A DNA stretch of 37,401 nt from NCBI GenBank assembly GCA_019239915.1, contig JAFAZF010000033.1, positions 1 to 37,401 on the forward strand. Direction: 5' to 3'. This document shows positions 25,718 through 33,873 of the stretch, piece after piece. Each line of letters starts with the position of its first letter. Position 1 is the first letter of the stretch. The position numbers and the translations under genes are program-made. The stretch is from Sphingomonadaceae bacterium (GTDB taxonomy: Bacteria > Pseudomonadota > Alphaproteobacteria > Sphingomonadales > Sphingomonadaceae). Below the pieces are notes generated by a model. It was not told where the DNA came from, did not search any database, and was given only the letters and a program-made list of their open reading frames with translations.

Positions 25718-27328
25718 TTAGGCCGCCGTTGGTGCCGCCTCTCGCACGCCGGCATCGACATGATTCTCGAACTGCGCGAAATTCTCGATGAACTCGCCGA
25801 CCAGCTTCTTGGCGGTGAGGTCATAGGCCGCCTGATCGCCCCACGCGGCACGCGGATCGAGCAGCTTCGAGTCGACGCCCGCCACCGCGACCGGCACCAT
25901 GAAGCCGAAATTCGGATCCTTGTGGAACTCGGCATTGTTGAGGCTGCCGTCGAGCGCGGCGTTGAGCAGTGCGCGCGTCGCCTTGATCGGCATGCGCTTG
26001 ATGCCGGGCGTCGTCGCCTTGCCGCCCGACCAGCCGGTATTGACGAGCCAGCAATCGACTCCGCCCTTGGCGATCCGCTCCTTGAGCAGGTTGCCGTAAA
26101 CCGACGGGTGACGCGGCATGAACGGCGCGCCGAAACAGGTCGAGAAGGTCGCGGAGGGCTCGGTCACGCCGATCTCGGTGCCGGCGACGCGCGCGGTATA
26201 GCCCGAAAGGAAGTGATACATCGCCTGATCGGGCGTCAGCTTCGCGATCGGCGGCAGCACGCCGTAGGCGTCGGCGGTCAGGAAGATGATGTTCTTCGGG
26301 ACGGGGCCGAGATTCTTCTCGCTCGTGTTCGGGATGAAATCGAGCGGATAGGAGCCGCGGCTATTCTCGGCGAGGCTGTCGTCGTCGAGGTCGAGTTCGC
26401 GGGTCTCCTCGTCCATCACGACATTCTCGAGCACGGTGCCGAAGCGCTTCGTCGTCGCGTAGATCTCGGGTTCGGCTTCGGCCGAGAGGCGGATCATCTT
26501 GGCGTAGCAGCCGCCCTCGAAATTGAAGACCGCCTCGTCGGACCAACCATGCTCGTCATCGCCGATCAGCGTTCGCGAGGCATCGGCCGAGAGCGTCGTC
26601 TTGCCGGTGCCGGAAAGGCCGAAGAACACTGCCGTGTCGCCCTGCGGGCCGATGTTCGCCGAGCAGTGCATCGGCATGATACCGTCGGCAGGCAGCAGAT
26701 AGTTCAGCAGGCCGAAGACAGATTTCTTCATCTCGCCGGCATAGCGCGTGCCGCCGATCAGGATCAGCTTCTCGGTGAAGTTGACCGCGATCACCGTCTC
26801 GGAGCGGGTGCCGTGGCGGGCGGGGTCGGCCTGGAAGGTCGGCAGGTCGATGATCGTGTAATCGGGAACGAAGCCGGCGAGCGCCTCCGCCTCCGGCCGC
26901 ACCAGCATCGTCCGGATGAACATGTTGTGCCACGCCAGCTCGTTGATCACGCGTACCTGGACGCGATGCGCGGACTGCGAGCCACCGTAGAGATCCTGGA
27001 CGAACAGCGTGTCCTTCGTGCCGAGATGCTTCAGGAAATCGGCCTTGAGCACGGCGAACTGATCGGGGGTGATCGACTTATTGGTCTTGCCCCACCAGAT
27101 CGTGTTCTCGGTCTCGACATCGCGAACGATGAACTTGTCGTTGGCGGAGCGGCCGGTGTGCTTGCCGGTAGAGACGACCAGCGGACCGTCCTTGGCGAGG
27201 CGGCCCTCGCCGCGCTTCACCGCCTCTTCGACCAGCGGCGCGGTGATGAGGTTCCAATGCACCGTCGCAGTCACGTCGAAGCCCTGCTTGGCGAGGTCAT
27301 GGGCGGGGGTGCGCGTCGGCGTCGACAA
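25718..27328 (-). CDS. pckA: Phosphoenolpyruvate carboxykinase (ATP)
   Basis: This 536-residue gluconeogenic enzyme converts oxaloacetate and ATP to PEP, CO2 and ADP. The nucleotide loop is [18 protein letters not shown]. It is followed by [20 protein letters not shown] with the metal-binding Asp and by [29 protein letters not shown] binds the substrate side, and [16 protein letters not shown] is near residue 400. The best start is TTG at 27328-27326: it follows AAGGAG with a 7-nt spacer and no in-frame ATG lies nearby. TTG starts often lower expression. The gene is divergent from chvI, and in several alphaproteobacteria the ChvI regulator controls pckA, so local control through the 187-base intergenic region is plausible. 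Confidence 0.97.
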   Translation of the reverse strand: MSTPTRTPAHDLAKQGFDVTATVHWNLITAPLVEEAVKRGEGRLAKDGPLVVSTGKHTGRSANDKFIVRDVETENTIWWGKTNKSITPDQFAVLKADFLKHLGTKDTLFVQDLYGGSQSAHRVQVRVINELAWHNMFIRTMLVRPEAEALAGFVPDYTIIDLPTFQADPARHGTRSETVIAVNFTEKLILIGGTRYAGEMKKSVFGLLNYLLPADGIMPMHCSANIGPQGDTAVFFGLSGTGKTTLSADASRTLIGDDEHGWSDEAVFNFEGGCYAKMIRLSAEAEPEIYATTKRFGTVLENVVMDEETRELDLDDDSLAENSRGSYPLDFIPNTSEKNLGPVPKNIIFLTADAYGVLPPIAKLTPDQAMYHFLSGYTARVAGTEIGVTEPSATFSTCFGAPFMPRHPSVYGNLLKERIAKGGVDCWLVNTGWSGGKATTPGIKRMPIKATRALLNAALDGSLNNAEFHKDPNFGFMVPVAVAGVDSKLLDPRAAWGDQAAYDLTAKKLVGEFIENFAQFENHVDAGVREAAPTAA

Positions 27329-27515
27329 GTCGATTCTCCTTCGGGTGCGGCTCCTCGGGAAGAGCGGCAGGACGCCACTGAGCCGCTCGGTCTCGCTGCG
27401 GCGATACCGCAGAAGAGGTTGCCCGTCAAAAGCTCAGGCGGCGTTCCGGCGCCAGATTGCTGCACCTGCTTCATTGCGATACGGAGACGGCCAGCCAAGG
27501 AGTGCCAGCCCGCCC

Positions 27516-28232
27516 ATGTCGGCCTCGATCGCGCTCGTCGACGACGACCGCAACATCCTGACTTCGGTGTCGATCGCGCTCCAGGCGGAGGGGTTCGGGG
27601 TGCGCGTCTATCCCGATGGCGAGGCGGCGCTGAAGGCGTTGACCGAGCAACCCGCCGATCTCGCCGTGCTCGACGTCAAGATGCCGCGCATGGACGGCAT
27701 GGAGCTGCTCCGCCGGCTGCGCGAGAAGAACGCGATGCCGGTGATCTTCCTCACCTCCAAGGACGACGAGCTCGACGAGGCGCTCGGCCTCGCCATGGGC
27801 GCCGACGACTATATCGCCAAGCCGTTCTCGCAGCGTCTGCTGATCGCGCGCATTCGCGCGATCCTCCGCCGCACCGCCAACCGCGACGGCGTCGCGCCAC
27901 CCGACGGAGAGTCCGAAACGCCGCCCGCCGAGCGGATCGTGCGCGGCCGGCTCGAAATGGATCCCGCCCGCCACCGCGTGCAATGGCGCGGCCGCGACGT
28001 GACGCTGACCGTTACCGAATTCCTGATCCTGGAAGCGCTCGCGCAGCGGCCCGGCTTCGTCAAATCGCGCGATCAGCTCATGGACGCCGCCTATCAGGAC
28101 GACGTCTATGTCGACGACCGTACGATCGACAGCCACATCAAGCGCCTGCGCCGCAAGTTCCGCGCCGTCGACCCCGAATTCAAGGCGATCGAGACTCTCT
28201 ATGGCGTCGGCTACCGTTTCGGCGAGGAGTGA
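27516..28232 (+). CDS. chvI: Response regulator of the ChvI type (OmpR family)
   Basis: This 238-residue transcription regulator pairs with the ChvG kinase gene that overlaps its 3' end. The receiver domain (about 3-115) has the acidic pocket VDDD, the phospho-acceptor Asp53 in [11 protein letters not shown], Thr80 and Lys102 (AKPFSQ). The C-terminal winged helix (about 140-236) contains [38 protein letters not shown] and YGVGYRF. The start is ATG at 27516; AAGGAG lies 13 bases before it, slightly far. In relatives ChvG-ChvI responds to acid or envelope stress and controls exopolysaccharide, motility and pckA. The 187-base gap to divergent pckA holds a small hairpin (CTGCGG-CGATA-CCGCAG) and no strong promoter I can assign. 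Confidence 0.93.
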   Translation: MSASIALVDDDRNILTSVSIALQAEGFGVRVYPDGEAALKALTEQPADLAVLDVKMPRMDGMELLRRLREKNAMPVIFLTSKDDELDEALGLAMGADDYIAKPFSQRLLIARIRAILRRTANRDGVAPPDGESETPPAERIVRGRLEMDPARHRVQWRGRDVTLTVTEFLILEALAQRPGFVKSRDQLMDAAYQDDVYVDDRTIDSHIKRLRRKFRAVDPEFKAIETLYGVGYRFGEE

Positions 28233-29823
28233 GCCCGACGCGGATCTCGCGCTGATCCGCGCGCGCCGTTGGTCGCTCACCGGCCGCATTCTCGCGGTCA
28301 ATATCTTCGCGATCGCGATGCTCGCCGGCAGCTTCTTCTACCTCGACAGCTATCGCACGCAGCTCGCCGATCAGCGGCTGACCGACTTTGCTTCCGACGC
28401 GACGCTGATCGGCGACGCGCTCGCGGCGGCGCCGGCCGACGCGCGGCCGGCACTCGCCACGCAACTCGGCGTCGACGATCAGGTCCGCGTCCGCATCTAT
28501 GGTACCGATGGCGCCAAGCTGGTCGACGGCTGGGATCGCGGGCAGCCGACCTATCAGCTGCGCGACCCCCGGCTCGAGCCCTGGCGTAAACATGCCGCGC
28601 GCTTCATGGATCGGGCGTTCGACGCGGTGGTCGGCGCGGAACGGCTCGAGAAGTTCGTCGAGCCGCAGCCGGATCGCGTGCAGAGTTGGCCGGAGCTGCG
28701 CGACGTCGCCGCCGCCGCGCAGACCGACAGCCGCATCCGCCGCGCGCCCGATCGCACACCGGTGGTCAGTTCGGCGCAGCGGCTTCCGGACCGCAGCGGC
28801 TTCCTGCTCGTCACCGGCAGCGCGCGCGACATCACCCGCACGGTGCGCGCGCAGCGCTTCGCGCTGGCCGTCGTGGTGCTGGTGGTGGTGATCGTCTCGG
28901 TCGCCTTGTCGCTGTTTCTCGCGCGCACGATCGTGCGGCCGCTGCGGCGCCTGGCGCTGGCTGCGCACCGCGTGCGGCTGGGCCGGGCCCGCGAGGTGGT
29001 GGTGCCGCGCCTGCCGCGCCGCCGCGACGAGATCGGAATGCTCGCCCGCGCGCTCTCCGACATGAGCCAGGCGCTGCGCACCCGCATCGACGCGGTCGAA
29101 ACGTTCGCCGCCGACGTGTCTCACGAGCTCAAGAACCCGCTGGCCTCGCTCCGCTCGGCGCTCGACAGCCTCGATCGGGTCAGCGATCCTGCACTGCGCG
29201 CGCAGCTCCTCGCGCTGATGCACGATGACGTGCGGCGGCTCGATCGTCTCGTCACCGATGTCGCCGAGGTATCGCGGCTCGATGCGGAGCTTACCCGCAC
29301 GCGGTTCGAACGCGTCGACCTCGGCGCGCTGATCGAGGCGCTGCTCGCCGCGCGCGAGGAACGCGGCCGCAACCGGGACGTCCGCGTCGCCTTCGCGCGC
29401 CCGTTCGCCGCGACGACGGTGGTGATGGGCGACGGCGAGCGGCTGGCGCGCGCATTCGAGAACCTCGTCGACAATGCCGTTTCCTTCTCCCCGTCCGGCG
29501 GGCTGGTGGAAGTCGGCGTGGTACGCATCGGCGACGATGTCCGCATCACGGTCGACGATGAAGGCCGCGGCGTGCCGGCGAATACCCGCGAGATGATCTT
29601 TCGCCGCTTCTATTCCGAACGGCCCGACGGCGAGGCGTTCGGCCGCCACAGCGGGCTCGGCCTCGCCATCGTCAAAACGATCGTCGAAGGGCATGGTGGC
29701 CGCATCGGCGTCGACGACCGCGCCGACGGCGCGAGCGGGGCGCGCTTCGTCATCCACCTGGCCGCCGCCGACCCTGACGAGCCCGATGGCGATCCCGGCG
29801 TTGCCGCGGGTTTTACGCGCTGA
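28201..29823 (+). CDS. chvG: Sensor histidine kinase of the ChvG type
   Basis: This 540-residue inner-membrane kinase phosphorylates ChvI. Transmembrane helix 1 is at about 29-48 ([19 protein letters not shown]), the periplasmic sensing part at about 50-218, and helix 2 at about 220-241. A HAMP linker follows. The dimerisation/phosphoacceptor domain has His308 in [17 protein letters not shown]. The ATPase domain has the N box [25 protein letters not shown] and the G2 box [18 protein letters not shown]. The ATG at 28201 lies inside chvI (32-nt overlap), giving translational coupling. No later in-frame ATG is placed well. The periplasmic domain is of the size expected for ChvG/ExoS. Confidence 0.93.
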   Translation: MASATVSARSEPDADLALIRARRWSLTGRILAVNIFAIAMLAGSFFYLDSYRTQLADQRLTDFASDATLIGDALAAAPADARPALATQLGVDDQVRVRIYGTDGAKLVDGWDRGQPTYQLRDPRLEPWRKHAARFMDRAFDAVVGAERLEKFVEPQPDRVQSWPELRDVAAAAQTDSRIRRAPDRTPVVSSAQRLPDRSGFLLVTGSARDITRTVRAQRFALAVVVLVVVIVSVALSLFLARTIVRPLRRLALAAHRVRLGRAREVVVPRLPRRRDEIGMLARALSDMSQALRTRIDAVETFAADVSHELKNPLASLRSALDSLDRVSDPALRAQLLALMHDDVRRLDRLVTDVAEVSRLDAELTRTRFERVDLGALIEALLAAREERGRNRDVRVAFARPFAATTVVMGDGERLARAFENLVDNAVSFSPSGGLVEVGVVRIGDDVRITVDDEGRGVPANTREMIFRRFYSERPDGEAFGRHSGLGLAIVKTIVEGHGGRIGVDDRADGASGARFVIHLAAADPDEPDGDPGVAAGFTR

Positions 29824-29825
29824 GC

Positions 29826-30263
29826 ATGACCGCCGACACGGATAGCGCGACGGTGCACGCGAGCTGCGTGGCGATCCGCGGCCGTGGCGTGCTTCTCTTC
29901 GGGCCGTCGGGAAGCGGCAAGTCCGACCTTGCGCTGCGCCTGATCGATCGCGGCGCCGTGCTCGTCAGCGACGACTATACGGTCGTGACGCGACGCGGGG
30001 ACGCGCTGTACGGCCGGCCACCGGCGCGGATCGCCGGCGCGATCGAGGTGCGCGGCATCGGCATCCTTCCCGTCGCACATCGCGGCGAGGCCCCGCTGGC
30101 GCTCGCCGCCAGGCTCGACCTCGCGCCGGACCGTATGCCGGAACCAATCGGACATGAGATCGTCGGCTTGCGATTGCCGCTGATCGCGATCGCGCCGCTT
30201 GAGCCATCCGCTCCGATCAAGGTAGAGTTGGCGCTGGAACGTTTTGGACTGGCGACGGAATGA
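29826..30263 (+). CDS. hprK: HPr kinase/phosphorylase (short alphaproteobacterial form)
   Basis: This 145-residue protein is the isolated C-terminal kinase domain of HprK, which phosphorylates a serine of HPr and removes that phosphate again. The P-loop GPSGSGKS is at 26-33, SDDYTVV follows at about 48-54, and the signature GAIEVRGIGILPV is near 71-83. Firmicute enzymes have about 310 residues with an extra N-terminal domain; alphaproteobacterial forms lack it, so the shortness is normal rather than truncation. It starts two bases after the chvG stop and overlaps rapZ by 4 nt. Its target would be HPr at 31626, which carries a Ser in the right place. Confidence 0.92.
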   Translation: MTADTDSATVHASCVAIRGRGVLLFGPSGSGKSDLALRLIDRGAVLVSDDYTVVTRRGDALYGRPPARIAGAIEVRGIGILPVAHRGEAPLALAARLDLAPDRMPEPIGHEIVGLRLPLIAIAPLEPSAPIKVELALERFGLATE

Positions 30264-31207
30264 GCAGCCCGGCACGGCCAAGTCGCATCCTCATCGTCAC
30301 CGGCATGTCCGGCGCGGGCAAGTCGACCGCGCTCAAGACGCTGGAGGATCTCGGCTGGGAAGTGGTCGACAACCTGCCGCTGCCGCTGCTCGAGCGGCTG
30401 CTGGGGACGCCCCTGCCCGCCGGCGCGCCCGATGCCGAGCGGCCGCTCGCGATCGGCATCGACAGCCGCACGCGCGGCTTCGACGCGCAGCGCATTCTCG
30501 AGCGCATCCGCGCGTTGCGCGAAGAGCAGGACATCGAGCTCCTCTTCCTCGATTGCGCCGGCGCGGAGCTCGAGCGCCGCTATTCCGAAACCCGCCGGCG
30601 CCACCCACTCGCGCTCGACCGCACCGCCCGCGACGGCATCGCGCGCGAACGCGAGATGCTGAGCCCGCTCAGGCAATGGGCGGATCATGTCGTCGACACC
30701 ACCGACGCCAGCGCCAACGCGCTGCAGCAGCAGCTTCGCCAACGCTTCGCCGACAGCAGCGGCGGCGCGACGCTGCAGGTAATGTCCTTCGGCTATGCGC
30801 GCGGCGTGCCGCGCAACGCCGATCTGGTGTTCGATCTGCGTTACCTGCGCAATCCGCATTGGGACCCCGCGCTGCGGCCGCACGACGGGCGCAACCCCGC
30901 CGTCGCCGCCTACATCGCCGCCGACCCGGCCTACGAAGAGTCGATCGGCCGCATCGAGGAGCTGCTCGCGCTGTTGCTGCCGCGCTACGAAAGGGAGGGG
31001 AAACCCTACGTGACCGTCGCCTTCGGCTGTACCGGCGGGAAACACCGCTCGGTTCACGTCGCGGAACGGGTGGCGGCAAGGTTGCGCCGCAGCAATTTTT
31101 CGCCCACCATCCTTCACCGGGATCTGTCGGCGGACCGGGCGAGCGGTGGGGGCGCCGCGCCTGTTCCGTCGCCAGGTGGGCCGCTCGCGCCTGAGGCAGG
31201 TGAGTAG
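30260..31207 (+). CDS. rapZ: RNase adapter protein / nucleotide-binding protein RapZ
   Basis: This 315-residue P-loop protein has Walker A GMSGAGKST at 15-23 and VVDNLPLPLLERLL after it. The central FLDCAGAELERRYSETRRRHPL is typical. The C-terminal domain has MSFGYARGVPRNADLVFDLR, LRNPHWDPALRPHDGR and FGCTGGKHRSVHVAERVA. In E. coli RapZ binds glucosamine-6-phosphate and guides RNase E to GlmZ sRNA; the alphaproteobacterial role is less clear. The gene sits in the PTS-linked cluster as in other proteobacteria. It overlaps hprK by 4 nt, and its stop directly abuts the EIIA start. The last ~25 residues after AARL are a weakly conserved Gly/Pro-rich tail. Confidence 0.94.
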   Translation: MSSPARPSRILIVTGMSGAGKSTALKTLEDLGWEVVDNLPLPLLERLLGTPLPAGAPDAERPLAIGIDSRTRGFDAQRILERIRALREEQDIELLFLDCAGAELERRYSETRRRHPLALDRTARDGIAREREMLSPLRQWADHVVDTTDASANALQQQLRQRFADSSGGATLQVMSFGYARGVPRNADLVFDLRYLRNPHWDPALRPHDGRNPAVAAYIAADPAYEESIGRIEELLALLLPRYEREGKPYVTVAFGCTGGKHRSVHVAERVAARLRRSNFSPTILHRDLSADRASGGGAAPVPSPGGPLAPEAGE

Positions 31208-31612
31208 ATGATCGGACTGGTATTGGTGACGCACGGGCGGCTCGCTCAGGAATTCGTCATCGCGATGGAACATGTGGTCGGGCCGCAAGGCGCGATCGAG
31301 CCGATCTGCATCGGGCCCGAAGACGATATGGAAGCGCGGCGCGAGGACATCGCCACCGCGGTCGCCAAGGTCGACGACGGCACCGGCGTCATCATCCTCA
31401 CCGACCTTTTCGGCGGCACGCCCTCCAACCTCGCCATCTCGCTCATGAAGTCGGACAAGGTCGAGGTGATTGCCGGGATCAACCTGCCGATGCTCATCAG
31501 GCTGGACGGCGCGCGCAAGACGATGCACATCAAGGCGGCCGCCGCCGCGGCACGCGAAGCCGGCAGAAAATATATATCGGTGGCGTCGGAAATCCTCGGG
31601 GAGGCTGCGTGA
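31208..31612 (+). CDS. PTS EIIA component, mannose (fructose/mannose) type
   Basis: This 134-residue EIIA-Man-like protein has the phosphorylatable His9 in LVLVTHGRLAQEFV. The conserved GVIILTDLFGGTPSNLAISL lies at about 64-83, and EVIAGINLPMLIRLDGARKT follows. It starts immediately after the rapZ stop (TAG-ATG). No EIIB, EIIC or EIID transporter genes are near, so this is a regulatory EIIA fed by HPr rather than part of a sugar importer. In alphaproteobacteria this protein is often called ManX or PtsM. The probable partners are HPr next door and possibly ChvG, inferred from gene order. Confidence 0.92.
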   Translation: MIGLVLVTHGRLAQEFVIAMEHVVGPQGAIEPICIGPEDDMEARREDIATAVAKVDDGTGVIILTDLFGGTPSNLAISLMKSDKVEVIAGINLPMLIRLDGARKTMHIKAAAAAAREAGRKYISVASEILGEAA

Positions 31613-31625
31613 CGGGAGAGCCTGG

Positions 31626-31901
31626 GTGACGGCTGGCGTGCAGCGTACGGTCCGGATCACCAACCGGCGCGGCCTCCATGCCCGCGCATCCGCGAAATTC
31701 GTTACGTTGGCGAGCAGCCAGGCCGCGATCGTCGCGGTCGAGAAGGACGGTTCGTCGGTCGCCGGCACCTCGATCATGGGACTGATGATGCTGGGCGCGG
31801 CGATGGGCGACCATGTCACCATCTCGGCCGAGGGCGACGGCGCCGAAGCCGCGCTGGTCGCGCTCTGCGAGCTCGTCGAATCCAAGTTCGGCGAGGATTG
31901 A
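31626..31901 (+). CDS. ptsH: HPr family phosphocarrier protein
   Basis: This 91-residue HPr has the phosphate-accepting His18 in NRRGLHARASAKFV, which takes phosphate from enzyme I and passes it to EIIA. Ser49 in GTSIMGLMMLGAAMG is in the position of the HprK-regulated Ser46, so both modifications are possible, matching hprK in the same cluster. The start is GTG at 31626 with GGGAGAG five bases upstream; another in-frame GTG at 31638 is less well placed. The gene ends the cluster. Its expected donor, enzyme I (ptsI/ptsP), is not in the window. A repeat-bounded DUF559 gene follows. Confidence 0.95.
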   Translation: MTAGVQRTVRITNRRGLHARASAKFVTLASSQAAIVAVEKDGSSVAGTSIMGLMMLGAAMGDHVTISAEGDGAEAALVALCELVESKFGED

Positions 31902-31948
31902 GGGATAGCGCAAAGCGCGCCTTGACGATCCGGTGTCCGATTGCGGTG

Positions 31949-31964
31949 GCTAACTGCCGTTAGC
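31949..31964. terminator. Small hairpin after ptsH
   Basis: GCTAAC-TGCC-GTTAGC forms a 6-bp stem about 48 bases after the HPr stop, directly beside the first palindromic repeat (31963). Between the HPr stop and this hairpin is a further GCGC-AAA-GCGC. Together with the strong repeat hairpin these probably end transcription of the PTS cluster. There is no T-run. Confidence 0.35.
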
Positions 31965-32006
31965 TCCCCTCCCTAACAGGGAGGGGGCTGGGGGTGGGTT
32001 GCGGCG
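31963..32006 (+). repeat. Palindromic repeat, left end of the DUF559 unit
   Basis: The stem is CCCCTCCCT / AGGGAGGGG at 31966-31986 with loop AAC, then an inner tail GGGGGTGGGTTGCGG. It is the inverted counterpart of the copy at 32369-32408 and differs from it by about one inserted G plus loop bases. The DUF559 stop codon (TAG, 31975-31973) lies at the stem-loop boundary. Confidence 0.88.
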
Positions 32007-32374
32007 CGGGCGACCGCCTCGTCGATCGCCGCGACCACAGCTGCAAGCGCGTTCCGCACCTCGCTGTTCCAGAAGCGCAGGACGGTCCATCCGCGTCGCT
32101 CGAGTTCAGCGGTGCGGGTCGCGTCCTCATCGGCGCGAATGCCGTGCTGGCCGCCATCGACCTCGATGGCGATCTTCAGGCTCCGGCAGGCGAAATCGAG
32201 AATGAAGCGATCAACAACGAGCTGCCGGGTGAAGCGCGGCCGCTGCTGACAAAGCACGCTCCACAGCAGACGCTCCTCGAACGTCGATCCGGCGCCAAGC
32301 GACGCGCGTTGCTCGTCAGCTCCGGCGGAACCCGCTCCATCGGCGCAGCCTAGCGACCGCTCCGTGTGCCGCAA
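31973..32374 (-). CDS. DUF559 (endonuclease-like) domain protein, possibly frameshifted
   Basis: This protein of about 133 residues has the PD-(D/E)XK-like DUF559 fold, related to very-short-patch-repair and restriction endonucleases. Core segments are TFEERLLWSVLCQQRPRFTR, FILDFACRSLKIAIEVDGGQ (the catalytic D...E-x-D/G strand) with QHG following, and TVLRFWNSEV near the end. The open frame starts at TTG 32374, inside the right repeat, and ends inside the left repeat. A better N-terminus lies in another frame: ATG 32340 gives MERVPPELTSNARRL. That would join to GAGSTFEERLLW if one G were restored near 32294-32298. The gene may therefore be frameshifted. It is bounded at both ends by inverted palindromic repeats. 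Nuclease function is inferred from the family only. Confidence 0.78.
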   Translation of the reverse strand: MRHTERSLGCADGAGSAGADEQRASLGAGSTFEERLLWSVLCQQRPRFTRQLVVDRFILDFACRSLKIAIEVDGGQHGIRADEDATRTAELERRGWTVLRFWNSEVRNALAAVVAAIDEAVARAATHPQPPPC

Positions 32375-32408
32375 CCCACCCCCGGCCCCTCCCTTGCAGG
32401 GAGGGGAG
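32369..32408 (-). repeat. Palindromic repeat, right end of the DUF559 unit
   Basis: The stem is CCCCTCCCT / AGGGAGGGG at 32386-32406 with loop TGC. The tail on the inner (left) side is CCGCAACCCACCCCC, the complement of the left copy's tail. It is identical over 38 bases to the copy at 35964-36001. The DUF559 frame's TTG initiation codon (32374-32372) lies in this tail. Confidence 0.88.
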
Positions 32409-32495
32409 AAGAACGGCCGTAACTGGGGCGGAAGCAGACGTGTCGCAATAGTCCCGCGCTTGCCGGGTTCCGCGTTATGCGCCTACGGCCTTTCG

Positions 32496-33293
32496 ATGCC
32501 CCGCGAGATCACCGCCTTCTCCAATCCGCTCGTGAAGCGCGTGCGCTCGTTGCGCGACAAGAGGCATCGTCGTGAGGAAGGCAAGTTCATCGCCGAGGGG
32601 CTGCGCATCCTGACCGAGGCGCAGGAGAGCGGGCGGCTGCCGCGCCATCTGTTCTACGCGGCCGAGGGCGCGGGCCATGCCAGGCTGCAGGCGCTCGCCG
32701 CCGCGACCGAAGCGGCCGGCGGCGAGGCGATCCTCACCACCGAGGACATTCTTCACAAGCTCTCGGGCAAGGACAATCCGCAGGCGGTGCTCGGCGTCTT
32801 CGAGGCATTCGACACGGCGCTCGAGCGGATCGACCGCAGCGCGGCGTCGATCTGGATCGTCGCGCAATCGCTGCGCGATCCCGGCAATCTCGGCACGATC
32901 CTGCGCACCGGCGACGCGGTCGGCGCCGGCGGACTGATCCTCGTCGACGAGTGCGTCGATCCGTTTTCCGTCGAGGCGGTCCGCGCGAGCATGGGGGCGC
33001 TGTTCACGCAGGCGATCGCGCAGGCGACATGGACCGATTTCCTGCGTTGGCTGCGATCCGGCCCGGGCCAGCTCGTCGGGCTCAGCCTTCGCGCGGACGC
33101 CGACTATCGCGCCGCAGACTATCGCACGCCGGCCTTCCTGCTCGTCGGCAACGAGGCGCGCGGGCTTCCGCCGGAGTATGAGACGGCCTGCGATCTGCGC
33201 GTCAAGCTGCCGATGCGCGGGCGGGCCGACAGCCTCAATGCCGCGGTCGCGACCGCCGTGCTTGCCTATGAGGTGCTGGCGCGGCAGGCGTGA
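32496..33293 (+). CDS. TrmH/SpoU-family RNA 2'-O-ribose methyltransferase
   Basis: This 265-residue SPOUT methyltransferase has an N-terminal substrate-binding domain (SNPLVKRVRSLRDKRHRREE then GKFIAEGLRIL). The C-terminal knotted domain contains motif 1 SLRDPGNLGTILRTGDAVGA, motif 2 FLLVGNEARGLP and motif 3 LPMRGRADSLNAAVATAVLA. It transfers methyl from SAM to a ribose 2'-OH in rRNA or tRNA. The exact nucleotide cannot be told, and RlmB-like or TsnR-like are both open. The start ATG (32496) was chosen because homology begins at EITAFSNPLVKRVR; upstream codons run back into the repeat. The length is normal. Confidence 0.92.
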   Translation: MPREITAFSNPLVKRVRSLRDKRHRREEGKFIAEGLRILTEAQESGRLPRHLFYAAEGAGHARLQALAAATEAAGGEAILTTEDILHKLSGKDNPQAVLGVFEAFDTALERIDRSAASIWIVAQSLRDPGNLGTILRTGDAVGAGGLILVDECVDPFSVEAVRASMGALFTQAIAQATWTDFLRWLRSGPGQLVGLSLRADADYRAADYRTPAFLLVGNEARGLPPEYETACDLRVKLPMRGRADSLNAAVATAVLAYEVLARQA

Positions 33294-33438
33294 CGATGCC
33301 GGCGATTGATCCACCATCCAAATCGCAGAGAACATCAGAAAAAATTAACCGTTCAGTGACGCTGGTTGCTGGCGGCGCGCAACCATCGCTTCGCGCCGCG
33401 GGTTGGACCCCTCGCCCCAATGACAAGAGAGATAGGTC

Positions 33439-33795
33439 ATGCGCTTTAAGATGCTCGCGCTGCTCGCAGCGCTTCCCCTCGCCGCCTGCGCCGCCGATTA
33501 CTATGGCGGCCCCGCCGGCCCCGGCCCGATCGCCTATGACGGCTTCTACGACGATTATTACGGCCCGATCTATGACGGCTACTGGGGCGACGGCGACGTC
33601 TTCTACTATCGCACCGGCGAGCACGGCCACTTTCGCGCCGATCGCAGCGGCCATTTCCGGCATGACATGCCCGGCGGCGGCTTTGCCGGCACGGCAGGCG
33701 GTCCCGGAGCCGGCGGTCCTGGAGCCGGCGGCCACGCCTTCCACCATTTCGGCGGTTCGATGACCCCGCCCCATGGCGGCGGCCGTCACCGCTAA
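33439..33795 (+). CDS. Small Gly/Tyr/His-rich lipoprotein
   Basis: This 118-residue protein has a lipoprotein signal, MRFKMLALLAALPLAAC, with the lipobox LAAC and Cys17 as the lipidated residue. The mature part is low-complexity. A Tyr/Asp/Gly-rich section comes first (YYGGPAGPGPIAYDGFYDDY), then a His/Phe/Arg section (EHGHFRADRSGHFRHDMPGG), then Gly/Ala repeats and a terminal GGGRHR. It is anchored in a membrane facing the periplasm. I know no function; His and Asp clusters could bind metal, which is a guess. GAGAGATAGG upstream is the ribosome site. It is convergent with rmuC, with a hairpin between. Confidence 0.75.
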   Translation: MRFKMLALLAALPLAACAADYYGGPAGPGPIAYDGFYDDYYGPIYDGYWGDGDVFYYRTGEHGHFRADRSGHFRHDMPGGGFAGTAGGPGAGGPGAGGHAFHHFGGSMTPPHGGGRHR

Positions 33796-33820
33796 GCCCG
33801 GATCGATCCTCCTATCGCGG

Positions 33821-33848
33821 TTGAGCCTGTCGCGCTCGACAGGATCAA
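33821..33848. terminator. Hairpin between convergent lipoprotein gene and rmuC
   Basis: TTGA-G-CCTGTCG-CGCT-CGACAGG-A-TCAA gives a stem of 11 paired positions with one G/A mismatch. It lies 26 bases after the lipoprotein stop and 26 before the rmuC stop, as expected for a bidirectional terminator. The CCTGTCG...CGACAGG core is a common intergenic palindrome in sphingomonads. Confidence 0.6.
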
Positions 33849-33873
33849 TCCACGAAAACCGTCGCTCGCGCCG

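Noticed and set aside
25760-28255. Very long open frame on the plus strand across pckA
   Set aside because: It is antisense to pckA, which has all its catalytic motifs. High GC keeps the opposite frame open, and the translation is a basic low-information sequence. The part beyond 27516 is chvI in another frame.
28180-29757. 525-codon minus-strand frame opposite chvG
   Set aside because: It mirrors the kinase codons in high-GC DNA, with His/Arg/Asp-rich nonsense composition.
29975-31885. 636-codon minus-strand open frame across hprK, rapZ, EIIA and HPr
   Set aside because: It is antisense to four clearly conserved genes and has no recognisable motif.
33338-33352. Possible CtrA box upstream of the lipoprotein gene (TTAACCGT at 33345)
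   Set aside because: Only a half site with one mismatch to TTAACCAT, and no TTAA seven bases upstream.
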